This document shows positions 7,537-15,947 of a stretch of DNA of 64,000 nucleotides, piece after piece; the stretch's first letter is position 1, and every line of letters begins with the position of its first letter. The notes beneath the pieces are model-generated. The model was not told the origin of the DNA. It made no database searches and saw only the letters and a program-made list of their open reading frames with translations. The DNA is taken from assembly GCA_964478515.1 (NCBI GenBank), contig CAYZIL010000005.1, positions 1-64,000 on the forward strand, written 5' to 3'. The position numbers and the translations under genes were made by a program. Source of the DNA: HGM13233 sp964478515 (lineage in GTDB: Bacteria; Bacillota; Clostridia; Oscillospirales; Ruminococcaceae).

Positions 7537-8589
7537 ATGGAAAACAATGTAATAGTGCGTCTTGACGGCATAAAAGTCGCGTTCGACGAAGACGTGGTGC
7601 TCAACGGGTTGTCCCTTGATATCCACGACGAGGAATTCGTAACGCTGCTGGGCCCGTCGGGATGCGGCAAAACAACCACACTGCGCGTCATCGGCGGTTT
7701 TTTAACGCCGGACGAGGGCAGGGTGCTTTTTTATGGTAAGGACATAACGCAAACGCCGCCCTATCTGCGCCAGGTCAACACCATATTCCAGAGATACGCT
7801 CTGTTTCAGCATCTGAACGTTTACGACAACGTCGCTTTCGGACTCCGGCTGAAAAAAGTTCCGGAGGACGAAATAAAACAGCGGGTCAGCGAAATGCTGC
7901 ACCTTGTCAATCTGGACGGCTTCGCCCAGCGCAAGGTGACGCTGATGTCGGGCGGACAGCAGCAGCGCGTCGCCATTGCGCGCGCGGTCATCAACCGGCC
8001 GAAGGTGCTGTTGCTCGACGAGCCGCTCGGCGCGCTGGACTTAAAGCTGCGCAAGGAGATGCAAATTGAGCTCAAGCGCATACAGCAGCAGTTGGATATT
8101 ACCTTTATTTACGTCACTCACGACCAGGAAGAGGCGCTGACAATGTCAGACACTGTCGTGGTGATGAACGGCGGGGTCATTCAGCAAATCGGCGCTCCGC
8201 AGGACATATATAACGAGCCGGCCAACGCCTTTGTGGCGGATTTTATCGGCGAGAGCAACATATTTGACGGGGTGATGAACGCGGACTTCGACGTAGATTT
8301 CTGCGGCGCAAATTTTGTCTGCGTGGACAAGGGCTTTGCCAAAAAAGAGCGCGTGCAGGCAGTCGTGAGACCAGAGGACGTCGACCTTGTCGAGCCGGGC
8401 AAGGGACAGCTGACCGGCACTGTGAAAAGTATAGTTTTCAAGGGCGTCCACTTTGAGATGATGGTGGACCAGGCCGGCTTTCTCTGGAAGGTGCAGTCCA
8501 CCGACGCAGTGCAGCCCGGCACGGAGGTCGGCATGATGGTGGGACCGGACGAGATCCACATCATGAAGCGCACGGAGGCGGAAAGATGA
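7537..8589 (+). CDS. potA: Spermidine/putrescine-type ABC transporter ATPase (PotA)
   Basis: The 350-residue ATPase has Walker A GPSGCGKTT (39-47), a Q-loop in FQRYALF, the signature SGGQQ (138-142), Walker B VLLLDEP (157-163) and the switch His195. A C-terminal TOBE-like domain (about 270-345) is typical of PotA and related importers. The start is the ATG at 7537, preceded by AAAGGGG at 9 bases. A frame open from 7471 adds residues that lie within the structured leader and is rejected. It energises uptake of polyamines with PotB and PotC. The stop overlaps potB by four bases (ATGA). Confidence 0.92.
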   Translation: MENNVIVRLDGIKVAFDEDVVLNGLSLDIHDEEFVTLLGPSGCGKTTTLRVIGGFLTPDEGRVLFYGKDITQTPPYLRQVNTIFQRYALFQHLNVYDNVAFGLRLKKVPEDEIKQRVSEMLHLVNLDGFAQRKVTLMSGGQQQRVAIARAVINRPKVLLLDEPLGALDLKLRKEMQIELKRIQQQLDITFIYVTHDQEEALTMSDTVVVMNGGVIQQIGAPQDIYNEPANAFVADFIGESNIFDGVMNADFDVDFCGANFVCVDKGFAKKERVQAVVRPEDVDLVEPGKGQLTGTVKSIVFKGVHFEMMVDQAGFLWKVQSTDAVQPGTEVGMMVGPDEIHIMKRTEAER

Positions 8590-9398
8590 ACAGAAAAGCG
8601 CCCGCTACGCCCTATCTCGTCTGGATGGTGATTTTTATTGTTGTGCCGCTGCTGCTCGTGAGCTACTTTGCCTTTACCGACGCGAACGGCGCCTTTACGC
8701 TGAGCAACATTTCCGGCATTGGCCGCTACACGCCGGTGTTTGTGCGCTCGCTGTCGCTCGCGGCTATCGCCACAATAATCTGTCTGGTGCTGGCGTTTCC
8801 GCTTTCCTATTATATCTCGCGGCTGGACGGCCGCCGGCAGTCGCTGACGCTGATGTTCATAATGCTGCCGATGTGGATGAACTTTTTGCTGCGCACCTAC
8901 GCGTGGATGACACTGCTTGAGAATAACGGCCTTATCAACAAGTTTCTCGGGCTTTTCGGCGTTGGGCCTTTTCAGCTTATTAACACCCAGGGCGCAGTGG
9001 TGCTCGGCATGGTCTACAATTACCTGCCGTTCATGATTCTGCCCTTGTATTCCATAATGACAAAAATAGACCAGTCGCTTATTGAAGCGGCGCAGGACCT
9101 GGGCGCGGGGCCGCGGCAGGTGCTTACCCGGGTGCTTATACCGCTGTCCATGCCCGGAATAACCTCCGGCATTACCATGGTGTTCGTGCCGTCCATCAGC
9201 ACGTTTATTATCTCGCGCATGCTCGGCGGCGGCAGCAACCTGCTAATAGGCGACTTGATAGAGATGCAGTTTCTCGGCAACGCCTATAACCCCCATCTCG
9301 GCTCGGCGCTGGCGCTGGTGCTTATGGTCGTGGTGCTGCTGTTCATGAGCATAACGAACCGCTTTGACGAGGAGGAAATGGAGGGCGTGCTGCTGTGA
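8586..9398 (+). CDS. potB: Polyamine-type ABC transporter permease PotB
   Basis: The 270-residue inner-membrane permease has six predicted helices and a cytoplasmic EAA loop, EAAQDLGAGPRQV (about 161-173), that contacts PotA. Length and hydrophobicity match the PotB family. It starts on the ATG overlapping the potA stop codon and itself overlaps potC by four bases, so the operon is translationally coupled. The substrate is inferred from family and from the PotD partner. Confidence 0.9.
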   Translation: MNRKAPATPYLVWMVIFIVVPLLLVSYFAFTDANGAFTLSNISGIGRYTPVFVRSLSLAAIATIICLVLAFPLSYYISRLDGRRQSLTLMFIMLPMWMNFLLRTYAWMTLLENNGLINKFLGLFGVGPFQLINTQGAVVLGMVYNYLPFMILPLYSIMTKIDQSLIEAAQDLGAGPRQVLTRVLIPLSMPGITSGITMVFVPSISTFIISRMLGGGSNLLIGDLIEMQFLGNAYNPHLGSALALVLMVVVLLFMSITNRFDEEEMEGVLL

Positions 9399-10219
9399 AA
9401 AACAAATTCCGCAACTACCGCATCTATTCCTATTTTATCTACTTTTTCCTCTACGCTCCCATTGCGGTGCTGATATTTTTCTCGTTTAACCAGTCCAAAA
9501 GCCGCAACCTGTTTACCGGATTTACGCTTGACTGGTACGCCAAGCTCTTTCAGGACGACGCGATACTTTCGGCGCTGGCGGTCACGCTTATTGTCGCCGC
9601 GGTCTCGTCGCTGGTCGCCACAGTAATCGGTACCGCCGCGTCAGTGGGTATTGCGGCCATGAAGCGCACGCCGCGCGCAATTATAATGAATATCAGCTAC
9701 GTGCCGGTAATAAACCCGGAAATAGTCACCGGCGTGTCGCTGATGCTGCTGTTCGTCGTCATCAAGGGCGGCTTGCAGTATCTCGGCGTCAGCTTCAGCA
9801 TGGGCATAGGCACGCTGATACTCGCGCACATAACCTTTAACCTGCCCTATGTAATTCTTTCCGTCGCGCCCAAGCTGCGGCAGCTGGACAAGAATATGTA
9901 CGAGGCGGGGCTGGACCTCGGCTGCAATCCCTGGCAGGCGTTTTTCAAAGTTGTGCTGCCGCAGATAATGCCCGGCGTGCTCAGCGGTTTTCTCATAGCG
10001 CTGACGTTTTCAATAGACGATTTTGTCATCAGCTACTTTAACTCAGGCAACGCCCAGACACTGCCGATTGCGATATTCGCCATGACCCGCCGCAAGGTCA
10101 GCCCGGAAATCAACGCGCTTTCAACGCTGCTGTTCCTCACCGTGCTGTCGATTCTGCTTATAATGAATTATAAAGACATTATGGCGGAAAAGCGGGACAA
10201 AAAGGAGGCGCGCAGATGA
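9395..10219 (+). CDS. potC: Polyamine-type ABC transporter permease PotC
   Basis: The 274-residue permease has six predicted helices. Its EAA motif reads EAGLDLGCNPWQAFFKV, and FSIDDFVISYF follows in the late part as in the PotC family. It begins with GTG (9395) inside the end of potB and overlaps potD by four bases. It would form the heterodimeric channel with PotB. Confidence 0.9.
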   Translation: MKNKFRNYRIYSYFIYFFLYAPIAVLIFFSFNQSKSRNLFTGFTLDWYAKLFQDDAILSALAVTLIVAAVSSLVATVIGTAASVGIAAMKRTPRAIIMNISYVPVINPEIVTGVSLMLLFVVIKGGLQYLGVSFSMGIGTLILAHITFNLPYVILSVAPKLRQLDKNMYEAGLDLGCNPWQAFFKVVLPQIMPGVLSGFLIALTFSIDDFVISYFNSGNAQTLPIAIFAMTRRKVSPEINALSTLLFLTVLSILLIMNYKDIMAEKRDKKEARR

Positions 10220-11454
10220 AGAAGTTTCTGAGCCTTTTGCTGTGCGCGCTGCTGTTTTTTGCGCTGTGCATACCGGGCGCGGCCGCGGCCGACACGGCGG
10301 ACAAATACGACTGGAACACTTCCGCCGACTACTACAGCCGCTTTAAGGACGACAACATCACAATCGACGTTTACAACTGGGGCGACTACATTTCCGACGG
10401 CAGCGACAACGACGTCAATGTCAACCAGCTGTTCACAGAGCTGACCGGCATTAAGGTGCGCTACACCAACTTTGCCAGCAACGAGGAGATGTACGCCAAA
10501 ATAAAGAGTGGCGGCGCCAGCTACGACGTAATAATCCCGTCGGACTACATGGTCGCGCGGATGATAGACGAGGGGCTTATTCAAAAACTGGACTACTCGA
10601 ACATCCCCAACTACGCCGACATTGACCCGCAGTACTGCGGGTTGGAATTTGACCCGAACGACGAGTATTCTGTGCCCTATATGTGGGGAATGGTCGGGCT
10701 GATTTACAACACCACGATGGTGTACGAGGCGCCGACGTCCTGGGACGCGCTTTGGGACGAGCAGTACATGAACAATATGCTGATGTTCGGCAATTCCCGC
10801 GACGCCTTCGGCATTGCGCTGCTGCGGCTGGGTTACTCGCTGAACACCACCGACGAGGAAGAGCTGGCCGAGGCTGCGGAGTCGCTCAAGGAGCAAAAAG
10901 TTCTCGTGCAGGCTTACGTCATGGACGAGATATTCAATAAGATGGAGGGCGGCGAGGCCGCCATTGCGCCCTATTACGCCGGAGACGCTATTCTGATGAT
11001 AAGCGAAAACCCGGATCTCGCCTTCGTCTATCCCGAGGAGGGAACCAACTTTTTTGTCGACAGCATGGTTGTGCCGACTTCAAGCCAGCACAAGCAGGCG
11101 GCCGAGATGTACATTAATTTCATGTGCGAGACGGTCGTTGGCTACGACAACTGTCAGTACATTGGCTATTCCACACCGCTGATGTCGGTATACGACATTC
11201 TCGAGCAGAACGGCGAGATAGACCCGATAGCCTACCCTGACGCCGAAACCATAGCTAATACCGAGGTCTTTAAGCACCTGCCCGGCGAGACGAACGCCCT
11301 TATTGACAGCTACTGGACCGAGATACTCAGCTACAACGAGAATGGCAACAGATGGATAGCGCCGCTTTTTTTGGCGGCAATGTTCGCGGCGTCGGTATTC
11401 ATAATTTTTTACCGCGCCCGCAAGCGAAGGCGGGAACGGTTGCTCAACGAATAA
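10216..11454 (+). CDS. potD: Polyamine-binding protein PotD, with an unusual C-terminal membrane anchor
   Basis: The 412-residue solute-binding protein has a Sec signal peptide (about 1-25, cleavage near GAAAA) and a PotD-type bilobal domain. Recognisable segments are YNWGDYI, a block with SGGASYDVIIPSDYM, and YSVPYMWGMVGLIYN. There is no lipobox (Leu precedes the only signal-peptide Cys). The last 33 residues instead form a hydrophobic helix followed by an Arg/Lys-rich tail, which should fix the protein to the membrane outer face. Gram-positive PotD proteins are usually lipoproteins, so this anchor is atypical. It is the last gene of the operon and is followed by a hairpin. Confidence 0.9.
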   Translation: MKKFLSLLLCALLFFALCIPGAAAADTADKYDWNTSADYYSRFKDDNITIDVYNWGDYISDGSDNDVNVNQLFTELTGIKVRYTNFASNEEMYAKIKSGGASYDVIIPSDYMVARMIDEGLIQKLDYSNIPNYADIDPQYCGLEFDPNDEYSVPYMWGMVGLIYNTTMVYEAPTSWDALWDEQYMNNMLMFGNSRDAFGIALLRLGYSLNTTDEEELAEAAESLKEQKVLVQAYVMDEIFNKMEGGEAAIAPYYAGDAILMISENPDLAFVYPEEGTNFFVDSMVVPTSSQHKQAAEMYINFMCETVVGYDNCQYIGYSTPLMSVYDILEQNGEIDPIAYPDAETIANTEVFKHLPGETNALIDSYWTEILSYNENGNRWIAPLFLAAMFAASVFIIFYRARKRRRERLLNE

Positions 11455-11460
11455 TATGCC

Positions 11461-11490
11461 GCCGCCCACCGCTTGACAGCGGTGGGCGGC
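11461..11490 (+). terminator. Hairpin after potD
   Basis: A perfect 12-bp stem GCCGCCCACCGC / GCGGTGGGCGGC with a TTGACA loop. The tail TTGTGT is poor in T, so it may act as a weak terminator or an mRNA-stabilising hairpin before the nucleoside hydrolase genes. Confidence 0.65.
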
Positions 11491-11534
11491 TTGTGTCACA
11501 ATTACCTTGCAATTCGCATAAAGGCGGTAGAGAT

Positions 11535-12482
11535 ATGCAGAAAATACCGATAATTCTTGACGGCGACCCGGGGCACGACGACGCCATTGCCTGGCTGCTG
11601 GCGCTGAGTGCGCCGCAGCTTGACGTGCGCGCCGCGGTGGCAGTAGCGGGCAACGTCTGTGCCGACAAAACGCAGTATAACGCTCGGCGCATACTCACGC
11701 TGCTGGGCCGCGCCGACATACCGGTGGCGCAAGGCGCGGTGCGCCCGCTGCTGGAGCGGCCGATGGACGCGCCGTCGGTGCACGGCGAGTCGGGGCTGGA
11801 CGGCCCCGCGCTGCCAAAGCCGCAGCAGCCGCTTAGCGAGCTGTTTGGCGTCGAGCTTATGGCCGCTGTGCTGCGCGAGAGCGCCGAGCCGGTGACTATA
11901 GTTGCCACGGGTCCGCTGACCGACGTGGCGCTTTTGTACATGACGCACCCGGAGCTGAAAAGCCGCATTGCGCGAGTGTCGCTGATGGGCGGCGGTATTC
12001 GCAGCGGCAACTGGACGCCGGCGGCGGAATTCAATATTCTCGTCGACCCCGAGGCGGCAAAAGTCGTGTTTGAGGGCGGTGTGCCGATAACGATGGCGCC
12101 GCTCGACGTCACCGAAAAAGCGCTGGTATACGAGGAGGATTTTGCCCGCATTCGCGCGCTGGGTGGCCAAGTTGCCGAAACGGTTGCCGAATGGCTGGAG
12201 TTTTTCTATAAATTTCACCGCAGCATCGGCTACGAGGGCGCGCCGCTGCACGACCCGTGCGCGGTCGGCGTGCTGCTGTACCCGCAGCTTTTCACGGCGC
12301 AGGACATGTATGTCGAGGTGGAGACGGCGGGAAAATATACGCGCGGCGAGACAGTGGGAGATTACTTCAACAAGAAAAAACGCCAGCCGAACGCCACAGT
12401 GTTGCTGGACGTTGAGCGCAAGGCGTTTGTCGACATGCTTGTGGCGGCGGTCGCCGCGTACGGCGCGGGAGGTGTGAGATGA
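11535..12482 (+). CDS. Inosine-uridine-type nucleoside hydrolase (first copy)
   Basis: The 315-residue protein belongs to the IUNH family, which cleaves the N-glycosidic bond of ribonucleosides to give a base and ribose. The calcium-binding DGDPGHDDA motif is at 9-17. MGGG (about 152-155), AEFNILVDPEAA and the late HDPCAV segment with its conserved histidine are also present. The start is the ATG at 11535 after GGCGG/AGAG. A longer frame that begins inside potD is rejected. The stop overlaps the second hydrolase gene by four bases. Base specificity cannot be read from the sequence. Confidence 0.9.
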   Translation: MQKIPIILDGDPGHDDAIAWLLALSAPQLDVRAAVAVAGNVCADKTQYNARRILTLLGRADIPVAQGAVRPLLERPMDAPSVHGESGLDGPALPKPQQPLSELFGVELMAAVLRESAEPVTIVATGPLTDVALLYMTHPELKSRIARVSLMGGGIRSGNWTPAAEFNILVDPEAAKVVFEGGVPITMAPLDVTEKALVYEEDFARIRALGGQVAETVAEWLEFFYKFHRSIGYEGAPLHDPCAVGVLLYPQLFTAQDMYVEVETAGKYTRGETVGDYFNKKKRQPNATVLLDVERKAFVDMLVAAVAAYGAGGVR

Positions 12483-13414
12483 ACAGAGCATTGCCGGTAA
12501 TAATCGACTGCGATCCCGGAGTGGACGATATTTTCGCGCTCTACCTTGCAAGACAGGACGAGCGGCTGGACGTGCGCGCCATCACGACGGTGGCCGGCAA
12601 CGTGCCGCTTGCGCACACCGCCGAAAACGCGCTGAGAGTCGCCGCCTATCTCGACTGGGACGTGCCGGTGGCGCGCGGCGCCGCCGGGCCGCTTTGCTGC
12701 CGGCTGGTGACGGCGGAGGAGGTTCACGGCGTCAACGGCATGCAGGGGCTGACGCTGCCCGAAACGAGCCGCGCATTTGACCCCGATCCGGCCTGGGACG
12801 TTATCTACCGCGAGGCAAAAAGGGCGGGGAAAGCGACCCTTATAGCCACCGGGCCGTTTACCAACGTGGCGCTGTGCTTTGCGATGCACCCCGACGCCGG
12901 CGAGTACATTGAGCGCATTGTTGTTATGGGCGGCTCGTTTTTTGCCGGCAACACGACGCCGGCGGCCGAGTTTAACGTTTTTGTCGACCCCGAGGCTGCC
13001 GAGCGGATGTTCGCCTGCGGCGTGCCGGTGGTCGTCTGCCCGCTGGACGTCACTCACAAGGCCTACATTACGGCGCCGGAGATAGACGCGCTGGCGGCGC
13101 TGGGAGAGAAAACCCGCTTTCTTGCCGACGTCAACCGCCGCTCGCAGGCGGCGGTGCAGCTGTATACCGGCGGGCGCGGCGTGCCGCTGCACGACCCGTG
13201 CGCGGTAATGTACGCCGCCGACCCGACGCTTTTTTGCGGCGACGAGTGTTCGGTAGTTGTGGAAACGCAGGGCAGTATTACCCGCGGCAAGACCGTTACC
13301 GACTTGTACAGCGACAAAAAACTTGGCCTTGCCAACGCGCTGCTCGTTCACGACGTTGACCGCGAGCGGTTTATCGGCGAGATAATGAGACTGCTGAAAA
13401 AATACAACAGCTGA
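12479..13414 (+). CDS. Inosine-uridine-type nucleoside hydrolase (second copy)
   Basis: The 311-residue paralogue of the preceding gene shows DCDPGVDDI (10-18), a TTVAGNV segment, MGGSFFAGNTTPAAEFNVF and HDPCAV. The pair is translationally coupled (ATGA overlap) and may split purine and pyrimidine nucleosides between them. Together with potABCD this suggests salvage of nucleic-acid breakdown products, but joint transcription with potD is uncertain because a hairpin lies between. A terminator follows. Confidence 0.9.
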   Translation: MNRALPVIIDCDPGVDDIFALYLARQDERLDVRAITTVAGNVPLAHTAENALRVAAYLDWDVPVARGAAGPLCCRLVTAEEVHGVNGMQGLTLPETSRAFDPDPAWDVIYREAKRAGKATLIATGPFTNVALCFAMHPDAGEYIERIVVMGGSFFAGNTTPAAEFNVFVDPEAAERMFACGVPVVVCPLDVTHKAYITAPEIDALAALGEKTRFLADVNRRSQAAVQLYTGGRGVPLHDPCAVMYAADPTLFCGDECSVVVETQGSITRGKTVTDLYSDKKLGLANALLVHDVDRERFIGEIMRLLKKYNS

Positions 13415-13457
13415 TTGATTTCGGCGCAGTTGCGCGGCAGGAAAATATCTGTACCAG

Positions 13458-13500
13458 GGCGCACCGCAGGCGGTTTGCAGCTGCAAGAGGTGCGCCTTTT
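13458..13500 (+). terminator. Intrinsic terminator after the nucleoside hydrolase genes
   Basis: The stem GGCGCACC (13458-13465) / GGTGCGCC (13489-13496) has a 23-nt loop that can pair further, and TTTT follows. Confidence 0.75.
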
Positions 13501-13634
13501 GCGACAATAAACAACAAAAAAACAGCAGAGCGACGCGGCAATGTGCCGGCACTGTGTTTTTACACAAAAAACGACTAGCGCCGACAGGGAAAATTGAACG
13601 ATATTTTTTTAACAAAATGCTGGTATTGCCGCGT

Positions 13635-13735
13635 TAAAATGATATAATAATACTATAATAGGGGAGTTTGGGAATGAGTTCCAAACAGCGCCGTTAAGCG
13701 AAAAACACGGCGCTGCCCGATTTACAGAAAGAGTA
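13635..13735 (+). promoter_or_regulatory. Promoter region and two-hairpin leader of pckA
   Basis: An AT-rich stretch has -10-like TATAAT at 13643 and 13654, with no clear -35. The transcript would then contain two adjacent hairpins. The first is GTTTGGGA/TTCCAAAC around ATGAG (13666-13686). The second is AGCGCCGT/ACGGCGCT around a 12-nt loop (about 13687-13714). The ribosome binding site AAAGGAG follows. The hairpins are seen in the sequence. A regulatory role is inference. Confidence 0.45.
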
Positions 13736-13753
13736 TCAAAAGGAGCTATTATA

Positions 13754-15319
13754 ATGGAAACCTATGGTATCGAAAAGCTTGGCATCATCAACCCGCTTGA
13801 AGTGCACCGCAACCTTAACCCGGCACAGCTGACCGAGGCTGCTTTGCGCCGCGGCGAGGGCACGCTGGGCCGCAAGGGCGAGCTGGTCGTCAAGACCGGC
13901 AAATACACCGGCCGTTCGGCGAAAGACAAATTTATTGTTGACTCAAAGGGCGTTCACGACGAGATAGCCTGGGGCAATGTCAACAAGCCCATGACTCAGG
14001 AGAATTTTGACGCGATTTACAACAAGGTTGTCGCCTATTTGCAGGGCCGCGAAATATTCATCTTTGACGGCTTTGCCGGCGCCGACCCCAAGTATACCCA
14101 GTCCTTCCGCATAATCAACGAGCTTGCCTCGCAGAACCTGTTCATTCACCAGCTGCTGCGCCGTCCGAGCGCCGACCAGTTGGCCGGTTTCGAAGAGGAC
14201 TTCACCATTATTGCCGCTCCCGGCTTCAAATGCATTCCCGAGCGCGACAATACCCGCAGCGAGGCTGCCATCCTTATTGACTACGAGAAACACCTGGTCG
14301 TTATTGCCGGTTCGCAGTATGCCGGCGAGATAAAGAAATCCGTGTTCTCGGTTATGAACTATGTCCTGCCCAAAAAGGGCGTGTTCCCGATGCACTGCTC
14401 GGCCAACATTGGCGACCACGGCGACTCCGCCGTCTTCTTCGGTCTTTCCGGCACCGGCAAGACCACGCTTTCCGCCGACCCGAACCGCAAGCTTATCGGC
14501 GACGACGAGCACGGCTGGGCGGACGACTCCGTTTTCAACTTTGAGGGCGGCTGCTACGCCAAGTGCATTAACCTTTCGCCGGAAGGCGAGCCCGAAATCT
14601 ACAACGCCATTAAATTCGGCGCGCTGGTCGAAAACGTGGTCATGGACCCCGAGACCCGCGAATATGACTTCGACGACGACAGCCTGGCCGTCAACAGCCG
14701 CGTCGGCTACCCGATAGACTACATTCCCAACGCAGTGCTTTCCGGCATGTCCCCGAGCGTTCCCAAGACGGTCATTTTCCTGACCGCCGACGCCTACGGT
14801 GTATTGCCGCCGATTTCCAAGCTCGACAGCAAGCAGGCGATGTACTATTTCGTTTCCGGCTTTACCTCCAAGCTTGCCGGCACCGAAATCGGCGTCAAGG
14901 AGCCGGTACCGACGTTCTCTACCTGCTTCGGCGAGCCGTTTTTGCCGCTTGACCCCTCCATCTACGCGAAGATGCTAGAGGAGAAGGTCGAAAAGGCCGG
15001 CGCTTCCGTTTACCTTGTTAACACCGGCTGGAACGGCACCGGCAAGCGCATGAAGCTCGCCTACACCCGTGCCATGGTTACCGCCGCGCTCAACGGCGAA
15101 ATACTCAACAGCAAGTTTGAAAAAGACCCCTACTTCGGTGTTGAAGTACCGACTACTTGCGCGGGCGTGCCCGACGAGCTGATGATAGTCGCCAACACCT
15201 GGGACGACAAGGCAAAATACGAGCAGACCGCGAAAAAGCTCGCTGCCTCGTTCATCGAGAACTTTAAGAAATATACCCACGTGTCTGACGAGGTCGTAAA
15301 GGCCGGTCCGAAGGCGTAA
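13754..15319 (+). CDS. pckA: Phosphoenolpyruvate carboxykinase (ATP)
   Basis: The 521-residue cytoplasmic enzyme interconverts oxaloacetate + ATP and PEP + CO2 + ADP, for gluconeogenesis or, in fermenting gut bacteria, CO2-fixing succinate pathways. The kinase-1 motif GLSGTGKTT is at 230-238, the metal-binding GDDEHGW at 249-255, and RSAKDKF at 54-60 belongs to the substrate site. Length matches the ATP-type family (about 520-540). The start is supported by AAAGGAG 8 bases upstream. It is monocistronic, with its own leader and a strong terminator. Confidence 0.96.
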   Translation: METYGIEKLGIINPLEVHRNLNPAQLTEAALRRGEGTLGRKGELVVKTGKYTGRSAKDKFIVDSKGVHDEIAWGNVNKPMTQENFDAIYNKVVAYLQGREIFIFDGFAGADPKYTQSFRIINELASQNLFIHQLLRRPSADQLAGFEEDFTIIAAPGFKCIPERDNTRSEAAILIDYEKHLVVIAGSQYAGEIKKSVFSVMNYVLPKKGVFPMHCSANIGDHGDSAVFFGLSGTGKTTLSADPNRKLIGDDEHGWADDSVFNFEGGCYAKCINLSPEGEPEIYNAIKFGALVENVVMDPETREYDFDDDSLAVNSRVGYPIDYIPNAVLSGMSPSVPKTVIFLTADAYGVLPPISKLDSKQAMYYFVSGFTSKLAGTEIGVKEPVPTFSTCFGEPFLPLDPSIYAKMLEEKVEKAGASVYLVNTGWNGTGKRMKLAYTRAMVTAALNGEILNSKFEKDPYFGVEVPTTCAGVPDELMIVANTWDDKAKYEQTAKKLAASFIENFKKYTHVSDEVVKAGPKA

Positions 15320-15338
15320 GAGCGCACATAGCGCGCAG

Positions 15339-15370
15339 ATAAGCCGGAGCAGTTGCTCCGGCTTATTTTT
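15339..15370 (+). terminator. Intrinsic terminator of pckA
   Basis: A 12-bp stem ATAAGCCGGAGC / GCTCCGGCTTAT with an AGTT loop, followed by TTTTT. Confidence 0.9.
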
Positions 15371-15384
15371 GACTTTTTTGCGCA

Positions 15385-15650
15385 GAGCCTCTCGTCGCGC
15401 GCGGCTCAAAGGGAGAAGATGCCCACTATGGTGTTTAGAGGTTAACGGGACGGCAGGGAACAAAAGTGCGTGTCATAACGTTTCTTTTGCCACACACGAA
15501 AAACGTTCTTTGTGCTAAGAACACAGCGTTTTTTTTCACTTCTTCGGCTAAGTTCGTTTTCCAGTGTCGGGAGTGCCTTTAGACGCCGACAGTATTTTGC
15601 GCTATAGATTTTGTGCACACACGCATTTCAGGTGCGGCAATAATTGACGC
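15385..15650 (+). repeat. Long structured intergenic repeat, copy 1
   Basis: This is one of three diverged copies in this window (others at 18407-18676 and 63046-63285), all in the same orientation. It opens with the hairpin GAGCC (15385-15389) / GGCTC (15403-15407), followed by AAAGGG. Shared blocks are AAAAACGTT (15499-15507), GTTCGTTTT, and CCTTTAGACGCC...CAGTATTTTGC (15576-15600) ending near GCGGCAATAATT. A six-base stem TGTCGG/CCGACA brackets the CCTTTAG block. It contains no credible open frame. I cannot tell whether it is a structured RNA or the remains of a mobile element. Confidence 0.7.
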
Positions 15651-15729
15651 AAGCGACGTTCATTAGCCGCGTCAGGCACAGTAATTATTTGCGACGGCCG
15701 TCAAAGGCAGAATTTTTGGCTGTCATATA

Positions 15730-15758
15730 TTGACATACAACAAGCAGGATGATAATAT
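15730..15758 (+). promoter_or_regulatory. Promoter of the 15948 surface-protein gene
   Basis: TTGACA (15730-15735), a 17-base spacer and TAATAT (15753-15758). The transcript would begin near 15765, upstream of the leader motif and attenuator. Confidence 0.75.
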
Positions 15759-15787
15759 AACAAATATAAAAGTATATATTTTGCAGT

Positions 15788-15851
15788 TTTGAGCCTGACG
15801 CTTTGACGCAGAGCCTTATGACACAATTTTGTGTCATAGGGCTCTTTTTTT
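15788..15851 (+). promoter_or_regulatory. Leader motif plus attenuator, copy A
   Basis: The 28-nt motif TTTGAGCC-TGACGC-TTTGACGC-AGAGCC (15788-15815) runs into a 16-bp stem (15810-15825 with 15830-15845) followed by seven T, a full intrinsic terminator. It lies between the promoter and the gene, so transcription must pass it. The motif recurs almost unchanged at 16993-17020 in front of the next surface gene. GAGCC occurs twice, so the upstream copy could compete for GGGCTC in the terminator. Confidence 0.7.
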
Positions 15852-15947
15852 GTTGTACAGCGCGCCCGCTGCAGCTGTGTGGCAAGTGTTAGGGGCCAAA
15901 AGGTAACCGCATAAACGAATAGCTTTAAGAGGGAAAGAGGAAAACAA

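Noticed and set aside
12362..13615. Minus-strand open frame of 417 codons opposite the second nucleoside hydrolase
   Set aside because: Shadow of a gene with clear catalytic motifs. It also crosses the terminator at 13458-13500.
15788..15851. Cyclic-di-GMP (GEMM) riboswitch because of GACGCAgAGCC
   Set aside because: Only the short GACGCA-AGCC string matches. The GEMM tetraloop hairpin and receptor are absent, and the string runs directly into a terminator stem.
15685..15885. Minus-strand small frame sharing the phrase LCVKASGS with another at 16944-17180
   Set aside because: The shared residues are a translation of the duplicated leader motif, not evidence for two related proteins.
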